Positions 34,480 through 42,884 of a stretch of 64,000 nucleotides of DNA are shown here, piece by piece. A program made the translations under genes and the position numbers. Under the pieces are notes generated by a model, which did not search any database, was not told where the DNA came from, and saw only the letters and a program-made list of their open reading frames with translations. Numbering within the stretch: position 1 is the stretch's first letter; each line of letters begins with the position of its first letter. This DNA is from Yamagishiella unicocca (lineage: Eukaryota > Chlorophyta > Chlorophyceae > Chlamydomonadales > Volvocaceae), in contig BDSL01000182.1 of the NCBI GenBank assembly GCA_003116995.1, positions 1 through 64,000 of the forward strand, read 5' to 3'.

Positions 34480-35200
34480 CTAAGCCCGGTTCTGTACGGA
34501 AGCCTGCATATGGCTAGAGTCATTGTTTCGGGCGCTCTCCCTGTTTCGGCATTCTGCCTGCACAGCGAGAGCGCTACTGTCTTTTTTCTCGTTATTAGCT
34601 TTTACTTCCCACCCACCTCCCTGCAGGAACAACTCCCGGCCTGGCCCGGTGGCGGTGACCATAGGGCGCTGCTCCCTTCGCGTCTTCAATGGGCGGCGTG
34701 TGTCGGTCGCGGTGTCAAGGGGAAGTGTGGTTCGCTCGGGGTGGGGTCTCTCGGGTTGTTGTAATCGTTACAGTGGGCTCCAGACCTCTCGGGTGTTGTG
34801 GCCGTCGCTTCGGGCGGCCGTGTGGCGGCAAGGGGCCAGCCCTCCGTCCGGGTTTTGTTCCGGTGTGCGGCAAGGGGCCAGCGTTTGGGTTTCGGTTTGG
34901 TTGTTCGGGTTTCGGTTCGGTTGCCGCCGGCTTCTTTTGGCGTGTTGTTTTCTGGGGGCCCGTCGGGGTCCCCGTTGGCCCTGTTGGGGTCTTGTGTTTT
35001 GGGGCCTGGTCGGCCGCGGCGCGTGTCCGTTGCTTTGTGTTGTGCGCGGCGGCCCGCGGTCGCCCGGGTCGGGTGGTGGCGCGGCGCCGCGCAGCGGGGT
35101 TTTCGGCGGTTGTGTGCTCTCTGCAGTGTAAGGTCCAAATCAGCGGTCCCTCCGGTCGCTCCCCCCTCCTGTTCCCCTCGAGCTGAGGCTCCGTCGGCAC
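34480..35200. repeat. unnamed repeat family T, copy 1 (with nested LINE tail)
   Basis: Shares an ordered set of motifs with 39120-39850: GCTCTCNTGTTTC-GGCATTCTGCCT, CCCACCTCCC near the start, GT-rich middle, and CTCTCTGCAGTGTAAGG near the end. Strong strand bias (G/T on the plus strand). Possibly the untranslated part of a retroelement. All six frames here are open by composition only. Confidence 0.55.
34757..34784 (-). mobile_element. ultra-short LINE 3' end with flanking direct repeat
   Basis: TTGTAATCGTTACAGTGGGC followed by TCCAGAC is the LINE 3' terminus (minus strand). It is flanked on the left by CTCTCGGGT and on the right by CTCTCGGGT, as expected for a target-site duplication. Confidence 0.55.
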
Positions 35201-36204
35201 CGTGAAACATTACTCAGCAATGACGAGAGCAATGTTATAGGAGGCTGTAGTACAGAAGCCAGCTCATACTTCTTAGGGGCGTCCAGCCTTAATTTGGGAA
35301 CAGGCAACAGGGAACACGGCCATGGCTGACCGGTCGATGGAGCCGCTTACTGGCCATGGCCAATGAAGCTGTTGCCAGTGCAGCGGTGGCCTTGGAGCCC
35401 TACTACCTGGCGGGCCTTACTAGCGCGTATGTCGCAGCGATCCCGAGACTGCAAGGCTCCAGTCCTACAATTGGGCACACGTCAGTAGAAGTACATGCGT
35501 GAACATCGCGCTTTCTACGCCCGGCGGGCTGTAATTAGATGCTAACAGCTAGAGGCTACTGACTAGACGCGAAACACGAAAAGGCGCGAAACGTCGGGCG
35601 TCGCTCATTTTCCCCTGTCTCCTAGTTCCACAACTTACCTCTTAGCACAAGTTGGAACGTGTGGACACATACGAACACACGGTTACATACCTAATTTGCC
35701 TGAGCACGTTGACTCGTTGGCTCACAGCTCCGGAACCGCGCTGAAACACGGGGATTGCAGTTATTGCAGACCCTCAGCGTCTTTAGTCTACTGTAGAGTG
35801 CAGGTCGTGTTATTGTCCTTTGCTAGCCTCCGAATGCGTTTAGGCTCGTTCTCGGGTTGCTCCCGATGACAGGCGTTCCAAGCATTGCGACGGTTTCTAG
35901 CGCATATGCAGCTATCCACGTAACGATTATAGTACATGACCTGTGTCCATTGCTTACCTTCCGTATAACAGGCCGTCGGAACATAACAAGCCATTACAGA
36001 GTCTGCGAGGACGAACGCCGCAGGCGAGCCATTGTGACCTTATAATTCCCCCGTCCTTATCCGTAGCGAAGCGGAGGTAGTCTGATGCTGTCGGGGCTGT
36101 TGGCCCAGGAACACCTCGCACCGTTTCTGGCGTAGCTGCTGCGGCCAGGGCCCCAAGCGCTCCTGGCCCCACCGCTACTCCATATCGCGATCTCCGCCTC
36201 GCAG
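35201..36204. other. intergenic with one short exon-like ORF
   Basis: A 48-codon ORF at 35356-35502 (MANEAVASAAVALEPYYLAG...) has coding-like composition and could be part of the same broken gene as the exon at 36205-36325. Nothing else is recognised. Confidence 0.3.
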
Positions 36205-36325
36205 GCTGTGGCTGAGCTTCACCGAGGCGCCCGAGATGGAGTTATCCATCACATCCGTGCTGGGCAACCGCAAGCTGTCGGGGGGCCTCATCATCAGCCT
36301 GGTGTCGGTGTGGGTCTGTGCCAAG
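36205..36325 (+). CDS. orphan exon-like segment
   Basis: Acceptor CCGCCTCGCAG before 36205 and donor AAG|GTGCGA after 36325; phase 2 in, phase 0 out. It reads LWLSFTEAPEMELSITSVLG and ends GGLIISLVSVWVCAK. The pattern faintly recalls lipid-transfer (SMP-type) domains, but that is only an impression. Downstream, 36376-36680 is open in a frame with an Arg/Ser/Gly-rich stretch and a C-x2-C zinc-knuckle-like cluster (CWKCGGAFCHAGRC). Confidence 0.35.
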
Positions 36326-37067
36326 GTGCGATCACCCGCAGCATCACACCTCCCTCCCACCGCCACTCACGCACCACCTCAGTGGCGAACCCTGCGGCAT
36401 CAGCGCCAGCAGCGACAGCGACGGCGCCAGCAGCAGCAGCAGCTCAGATGGCCGGCCTGGCAACAGGAGCAGGCGACCAAGCGGCCGCAGCGACCACAGT
36501 GGCCGCGAACGTCGAGGTTATGATCGTCGTGATGGCAGCCTCCGCGGTGGCAGGAGCCGCTCCCGGGGTGGCAATGGAAGTTGCTGGAAGTGCGGCGGGG
36601 CCTTCTGTCACGCCGGCAGGTGCGGCTGCGGCGTCGACCCCGAACGGCGCGGGGTCAGCGGATTCAGAACTCAACGGTGAGTCGGCTTCCTGCCAGGGCA
36701 TGACCGCGGGATGCGTTGATTCTGCGGAAGGGGGACTCCCACCGGCAGATGTGATAAGCGGCTCAGCTTGGGCGGCCCTTGCTAAGGGTGGGGAGCGGGT
36801 AGCTACGGGCGCTGATGCGGCGGGCGTTGTTCGGTTTACATTGGCGCTGCAACAGCGATTCGCAATGAGGCCACTTGTGATTTCGTGTCAGCTCGGGGCC
36901 CCGCCCACTACCTCCGGAACGACCCGTCTATCCTCCCTGTCCGTGAGACGTTGGGTGCTCATTCCGGCAACGTGCTAGCCTGGGCGGTGACGCAGGAAGT
37001 CGCCGCTCACGGGTCCCTGGCCAATCCAGAGAGGCGACGCACGTTTAGTGTTTGTAACCTGTATTTG

Positions 37068-37139
37068 TTCGGTATAGTCTAGGCGGTTAGGATACAAGAT
37101 TCTCACTCTTGAGACCAGGGTTCGAGACCCTGTAGCGAA
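37068..37139 (+). tRNA. tRNA-Glu (CTC), second copy
   Basis: Same fold as 3129-3200, with acceptor TTCGGTA/TAGCGAA. Position 5-68 is now a G-G mismatch, and the T loop reads TTCGAGA. The anticodon arm (CAAGA-TTCTCAC-TCTTG) is unchanged. It may still work or be on the way to a pseudogene. Confidence 0.85.
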
Positions 37140-37166
37140 ACGGTACCTCGAGAGTGTGCGCCGTGA

Positions 37167-37193
37167 GACCCAGATCGTTGAAGGTCATGGGTC
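37167..37193 (+). other. spacer hairpin, second tRNA pair
   Basis: GACCCA (37167-37172) pairs with TGGGTC (37188-37193) around a 15-nt loop. It corresponds in position to the 3206-3223 hairpin (GTCCCA/TGGGAC), with one T-A pair replaced by A-T. Confidence 0.5.
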
Positions 37194-37196
37194 CTT

Positions 37197-37302
37197 GTCG
37201 TCATCGTATAGTGGTCAGTATCCCCGCCTGTCAGTAGGTACCCCTCAGGGATGTGCTGATACCTGTCCGCGGGAGGCCGGGGTTCGATTCCCCGTGTCGG
37301 CG
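37197..37302 (+). tRNA. tRNA-Asp (GTC) with a 34-nt intron, second copy
   Basis: Exons are identical in structure to 3227-3330, with a fully paired CGGGG/CCCCG T stem. The intron (37234-37267) differs from the first copy in sequence and length but can form GGTA/TACC plus TCAG/CTGA. The U-U acceptor mismatch is shared. No T4 run follows closely. Confidence 0.92.
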
Positions 37303-37354
37303 ACTTTATTGTGTTCCGGCAGCTTCGTGTGTGCACTACTGGATGCAGTTATCG

Positions 37355-37590
37355 GTACGTCGGGGGCATCCTGACCCGCCGCGGCTCGCCCCCTTGCGAA
37401 TATGGACTGTAGGGTGAGGGGAGCGCCGTCGCCGATCGGATCCGGCAGCGTGATATACTTACTCATCGGTTGGCAGCGACGGAGTGTGGGGCCACGCCGC
37501 CGCTGGCTATGACGCTATGCACACCGTGGCGGCACCGCTGCTGCAGCTGCAGCCCCAGCAGGAGCAATACCAGCAGCAGTCACAGACACG
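37355..37590. repeat. segmental duplication next to the tRNA pair, copy 2
   Basis: Counterpart of 3367-3650, shortened by loss of one GCTATGACG unit and with several substitutions. Confidence 0.8.
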
Positions 37591-38570
37591 GGGTACCGAC
37601 CGCGCCGCCAGGTGCGGGACTTGCCCACAGACACGGCCGCTGAGCGCCCCATGCGGCCCCACGCTGCCTGGCGGCGTCGCAAAGGGGAACTGTCCGTACG
37701 GCGTCTGCGGCGGCGCCGACGGGCTGGCCTCCGCCGTTGCCGCCACCACCCCGCCGCCGCTGCCGGGTGCCGCCAGGATGCACGCGTCCGTGCCGTCGGC
37801 GCCTGCAGGCCCCCTGGAGCTCCAGTCCCGCTGCTGCGGCCAGTAGCGAGGACCCCGCACCGCCAGTCGCACCGTCTGATGCGGCTCGGGAAGCAGAGAC
37901 GGCGCCACGCGCTCGTACGTCAGCAGCTGCTGCTCCAGGGATGGCTGCTGCCGGTATTGGTGAGGGGCCCCCGCCGGCGGCCCTGACGTACGAGCACCGG
38001 GCATTTCCATCGGTGAATCGAATGTTGCTGCGCCGCCGACGGCGCAAGCGAAGCCGCCGCCCCCCGCCGGCGCGGCGCCGCCGGGGTCGTCGCCGCCGCT
38101 GCGGTGTTGGTGGCGGCGCCGTCGGCCACGGCTGGCGCCGTCGTGCTGCAGGCGGAGCCGGGCGTCTTGGCCGCCGCGCTGCCGATGACGGTGTTGGTGG
38201 CCAGCGGAGCCCCCAAGGGGGCCGAGGGGGCCCGCATGATGGGCACCGGCCCAGGCGAGTCCCCCTCCAGATGCAACGCCTCCAGCATGGGAGGCGAGCC
38301 GGAGGAGCCGCTGCCGGTGGCGGCAGCAGCGACGGCAGCGGCGGGCCAGGCAGGCGGTCTCAGGGCCAGCCGCGGGCCGTTCCGTTGGGTCAGTGGTGCG
38401 GCATGGCTAATGGCACGGGGCGTGGGCGGTGCCGGAATCCTTGGGCTGGGAAAATCGTCGCTGGGACAGGCCATGATAGGGCCAAACGAGACGCAGGCGT
38501 GCCCTCAAGTACCAACAGGGCCTCAGGCGCCGCTGGATCAGGGCAGTTTGAGCTAACGTTCAGGGATGGA
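37591..38570. other. GC-rich low-complexity region, coding status unclear
   Basis: Long frames are open on both strands: plus 37484-37846 (QLQPQQEQYQQQSQ) and 38104-38556; minus 38474-37920 and 38010-37507 (HQYRQQPSLEQQLLTYERVA). Alanine, glycine and proline dominate. Either strand could hold a Gln/Ala-rich protein, but I cannot choose and no domain is visible. Confidence 0.3.
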
Positions 38571-39027
38571 GTCTGAGCTCATGAGTAAATGTCGTGGTGC
38601 CGGGAAGTCATGGGGGCAATGCGGAGTGCTAGTGGCAGGCAAGTTGCAAACCAGACGCTCCTCCGTTGAGACTCCCAACAGCAGGTTTGGGAGAGAGTAC
38701 GGCGCCCACGTGATGCATGAGGTCAACGATGCTTCAGGTTGAATTGCGTAGGCGGAATGGACAGTCCTTCTTGCAATGTTTTCGATATGGTAATACCCGG
38801 TAATGCCTTTCATTGCCGAGCGAGTTGAGAGCCACCCTGCTCATAAGACGAAAAATCGCCATTTCCCTTGCAGCTTTCGGTGTTATCTGACTGCTAGGTT
38901 GACGAAGGTTGCATACAACGTATCATGTCTACACCTCTCAGCTTCCGGGCGCCGCTGTTTGTGCTCTTGACCCTCGTTCGGGTTTTCGGTGGTCTCGCCT
39001 GGATAGGTTTTTTGCTCCTGTGCCTCC

Positions 39028-39092
39028 GTCAGTGCCCGGCGATGTGTCCGATAGCGCTACCTTCGGGGTCTGGAGCCCACTGTAACATGTGG
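39028..39092 (+). mobile_element. LINE 3'-end fragment
   Basis: About 65 bp: CAGTGCCCGGCGATGTGTCC, GATAGCGCTACCTT, GGTCTGGAGCCCACTGTAAC. Truncated 5' end, standard 3' end. Confidence 0.7.
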
Positions 39093-39119
39093 TTATTATT
39101 GTTGACTTAGAGACGACGG

Positions 39120-39850
39120 AGCGTAGCGATCGGAGACTCCAAGGCTGGTTCTGTGCGACTGTCGTACAACTGTAATCGAGTGGCGAGTTTAATTCCCTTC
39201 AGCTCTCTTGTTTCAGGCATTCTGCCTTTCACTCTGATTGAGCTTCAGCTTTTAGCTGTTGTTACCCGCCCACCTCCCCTCCTGGAGCTTGTTTACAACC
39301 TCTCCCTCCTGCATCCTGCCCTACAGAAGCCTCCACGTTCGGCTCAACTGGCGGCGGGCCGGCTACGGGTTCCGGCTGAGACCGGTCTCGGACGGTAGCC
39401 ACGTGATGGGGGCCTTGGGAGGCCGGGGGTCGGGGTTGGGGAGGCTTTGGGGCTTTTGTTGACCGGGCGATCGGGATCTGAGTGCCGGTCGTAGTTTGGC
39501 CCGTCACGGGTTTCGTCGGGTCGTTCCGGGGATGGTGCGCCCGTCGGGTGTGTGAGTGCCCAGTGCGGGTTTAGCGAGCTGCGCTTCCGTGTTGTGGGCG
39601 TCTTTGGGCCACGCGTGTGCGGGGTCGCTTTGGCGGCGGGTTTGGCCGTGTGCGTGTGTGTTTGGCAGGTCGCGCCGCGTGTGGGTTCGGCTGCGCGGTT
39701 GTCCGTGTGTGGCTGGTGGCCTCTGCCGCGCAGCCGGTTTTGCCGCCGTTCGTTTCGCTGTTGCTCTCTCTCTGCAGTGTAAGGGCCCTTGGCAGTCGTT
39801 CCCCGTTCCTCTCGCTTCCAGCCTTCAGCACCAAAAACCGCCATCCTCAG
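39120..39850. repeat. unnamed repeat family T, copy 2
   Basis: Counterpart of 34480-35200 without the nested LINE tail. Ends in CTCTCTGCAGTGTAAGGGCC. Confidence 0.55.
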
Positions 39851-40084
39851 CATCGAGCCACGAGATTACAGGTTAAGGGAGACAGGAGCACAGAACTTTT
39901 TATGTGTTTTGGTCCCGCGACTGATGAGGGGTCTCATTAGGCCCCTGCCGGAGGGTGCTTCTCTGTGTTTTCCTCTTTTCCCTCCTCAGTGGGTCTTACC
40001 TGGGATCTCAGGTGGAAGGTTATTGTTCGGCTTGCAGTGACGTTCTGCTGTTCGCTCTGGGACGGAGGTTTGCTTTGGCTGCAG

Positions 40085-40932
40085 TTGGTGTATTGGGCCA
40101 TATGGGCTACTGTCCCCTGGGTGGTTGTTGCCGCTGTTCGGAGCCGCTCTTGGTGGTATCGCGGTCGTATCTCGGTCTTTTTTCGCCTTGTGTATCTGGG
40201 ACCCAGCGTAAGGGTTGCTGCTACTGTTGTAACGGTTACAGTGGGTTCCAGACCAAGAGGTAGAACCATCGGGCGCATCGCCTGACACTGAACAAGACGG
40301 AGGAAACAAAGACCGACATGCACCGAAACAAAGGCAAACCACCAGAACACCAAGTTGACAGGCCGTAGGCATACAGAGCAACAGCCAGCACCCCAGGGGG
40401 AATTTGCACTAGAGGCTCCCCTATCAGGAACTGGCCACCAACCAACCTAACAGCCCAGCACCCGACGAACCAGTGAAGCGCCGCAACGATGCAAACATCG
40501 GAACCCGCCACCTCTCATCCCATAAGGCACGGACCCCTAGCAGGGCTCAACACGCCTATATAACCAGAAAGTATGAAGCAAGGGAAACCCCGCTCCCCAA
40601 GACAACCCGAGCCGATCAGGAATCCACCAGTACCTCAGCCGGTCCCCCGCACACAAGGCGATTGGCGACAACCCGCAAGAAAGGATGCCGAGGCCCCACT
40701 GCATCCCAGCCTTTCTGGGGAAGCCCCAGCGCAGCAAAGCCCCTCAAAAGGGCCCACAACTCCACCACCCCACGGCGAACGGCGCGATCCAGAAGACCAC
40801 TACCCGGATGAAGAGGGGGACCACCAGCCTCCGCCCTTTTCAAGGCCGCGGCCATAAAACGGCGCCCCACCTCCAATAATACTAATACTGTTGTTCCGCA
40901 AACAGTGCACCGATTGATCTTGGTTGGGCCTA
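40085..40932. repeat. dispersed repeat interrupted by a LINE
   Basis: 40085-40225 plus 40880-40932 together match the uninterrupted sequence at 62680-62851 (GTTGCCGCTGTTCGGAGCCG, GGGACCCAGCGTAAGGGTTG, CCGCAAACAGTGCAC, TTGGTTGGGCCTAAAAGC). The 654 bp in between is a LINE insertion. Confidence 0.8.
40226..40879 (-). mobile_element. 5'-truncated LINE with ORF2 end and 3' UTR
   Basis: On the minus strand, 40876-40616 encodes the last 86 residues of ORF2 (ELWALLRGFAALGLPQKGW...HPFLR), matching the end of the ORF2 at 1349-3052. The stop is followed by about 390 bp of 3' UTR ending GTAACCGTTACAAC at 40226. TACT at 40222-40225 and 40880-40883 is the likely target-site duplication. Confidence 0.85.
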
Positions 40933-41719
40933 AAAGCTGCCGGTGTCGGGCGGCAACTCCATGTTGCTGATGGAAGCTGTCTTCGTACTTAAGATGCTAA
41001 CCAGACTCTCAGTGGTTCAGGGAAGCGAACCGCGTTCCCACTAACGCCCAGTCCCCCAGGGTATCACGATATACGCAGTCAGACGTTCATAGTTACTTTG
41101 GGAGGATGCAGCATGCATCTCCAAACGTGTATCCCAAACTAACGTTTTCCTAATTGGCTTCCCTAGTCAGTGCCGACCCACGTTTTTTCATCACATACCC
41201 ATTCGTAAGGTCTGAGCGGCGGCAGCTGTGTCTGAAATATGCTCTTCACGTCCTGCTGGGGCTTCTGTAGGACAAGTAACGCAACCAATGGGACCGGCCT
41301 GCTGCCGCAGCAGTTCAGCCTTTCCCGTCGAACTGCTCTGCCTTCCTCTTCCCAACCCCCACCCCCCCATTTTTAAATCCGACTTGCGCCGAGCTCATTC
41401 CTCAGTCGCCGGCTGTGCACACACCGGCGCCAGTGACGGCCAGGCCCCCAGCTTCACGGTACCGCCACCACCACCACCGGACCTCCGGTGCGTCCTTTGC
41501 CTTGTTCAGCGGTCGGCGTACATACGTTCTACCTGATGGCCATACCTCACGGTCTGGGGCCCACTGTAATAATGTTCCTACTACTACTACGACTACTACG
41601 ACTGCTGGTATCACCGCCGGGCCAGCAGGCAGGCAGGGCTCGACGTACGGTGGCGCAAGCACACAAACCGGCAACTGCCCAGGCCGGTGCACGCATAATT
41701 AAACGGAATTAACGCGCAG
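40933..41719. other. intergenic with a LINE tail and a CTA/CGA microsatellite
   Basis: 41528-41570 carries the family 3' end (TTCTACCTGATGGCC, GGTCTGGGGCCCACTGTAA). It runs directly into CTACTACTACTACGACTACT microsatellite DNA to about 41610. No gene seen. Confidence 0.5.
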
Positions 41720-42172
41720 ACACGCACCAAGTATACATTCCACAATGCCGGCGGGACCGTCCATTTGTGGGGCCACACTCGACCACCAATGCTGGTGATG
41801 CGCGTGGTCAATAGCAATCGTGCCATTGTGCCCACGACCTCTTCCCCCATGACGACAGGACCACCAGCGCCCGTGCAGCCGTCTTGGCACCCGAATTGCC
41901 GGCTCCAGTCGCAAAGATACCGCGCGCAACACGCAGCACCTGTCCGTGCTGACACATACACATACACGTACCCCGACTCTCTACACCTGACGTGCCGAAA
42001 TAACAATTTTCTACGCTACGGAGTTCGCGGCTTAGCGCTACTCAAAACACGTACCCGCCGACTCCCGTCCCGTGCGCCAGCCATCACCTACCGAGGCAGC
42101 AGAGCCTCGAGCGAGGCATCGGCTCGTGGTGCCTCGCATCGCCTTGGCCCGCATCGGGTGAATCCTCGGTGA
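41720..42172 (+). CDS. hypothetical terminal exon, 150 aa
   Basis: An acceptor-like AACGCGCAG precedes an open frame beginning TRTKYTFHNAGGTVHLWGHT and continuing RPPMLVMRVVNSNRAIVPT, then Pro/Thr/Ser-rich sequence to a stop at 42170. The first 45 residues look coding, the remainder less so. An overlapping minus-strand frame (ATG at 42343, to 42038) is also possible. Not recognised. Confidence 0.28.
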   Translation, partial: TRTKYTFHNAGGTVHLWGHTRPPMLVMRVVNSNRAIVPTTSSPMTTGPPAPVQPSWHPNCRLQSQRYRAQHAAPVRADTYTYTYPDSLHLTCRNNNFLRYGVRGLALLKTRTRRLPSRAPAITYRGSRASSEASARGASHRLGPHRVNPR

Positions 42173-42384
42173 GGCTGAACAGCTGATCGTCCAGCTCGGG
42201 GCGTCGCCGCCATCCCTCCAAGCCCCGAGCAGACCATCCACACGGTTAGGAACGGGCCAAGCGATTAGTCTGGTGCCGTCTCGTATCTCCCGTATCGGAG
42301 CCGACCAGGGCAACGGCCCCGACACTGTAGAACACTTCATCATTTGAAGAGGAGGTGCGGCCACCGGCGGGTGCGGAGTGAGCA

Positions 42385-42530
42385 GCAGGTGGTGCGGTGG
42401 TGGGGAGCGGGTGGGGGGAAGCCACCAGCAGGTGGTGTGGTGCTGGGGAACAGGTGGTGTGGTGGTGGGGAGCAGGTGGGGGGAAGGAGTGGTGGGGCGG
42501 GTGGGGGGAAGCCGCCAGCAGCGAGTACAG
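42385..42530. repeat. G-rich minisatellite
   Basis: Irregular repeats of GGTGGGGGGAAG, CAGGTGGTG and GGTGGGGAGCAGG on the plus strand. The G-runs could form quadruplexes. Confidence 0.6.
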
Positions 42531-42884
42531 CCGTGGCGGTTGTAATTTCTTCATTCGGCAGCAGCGAACTGTAGGAGGAGAGGGGCGCCATCCAGGTCCT
42601 CGTGATGCCCCCTCGCTCCGTCCTGAAGCCAAGTGACGACCTCTGCAGATAGTTCGGTACGGCCGCCAGACAGCTCCGTCCTGGGTGACGGGCGTAACGT
42701 AGTGGGCGGTTGACTAGAGCAGCAGCCTACGCGCGCCGTGAACGCGTGCCGGCTGCCGTACATATACGCCGCACGCACGTGGGCGGCACGCGCCTGCCGT
42801 ACGTGCAGCCGGCCGCGGCGATGGCGGGCAGTTACTGGAGGTGATGGTGGAGGCGATGGTGGAGGTCCAGCGGCATGTCGGCTG

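Noticed and set aside
34523..35210. Several 130-200 codon frames on both strands
   Set aside because: They arise from strong G/T strand bias in repeat family T; no frame is preserved in the second copy at 39120-39850.
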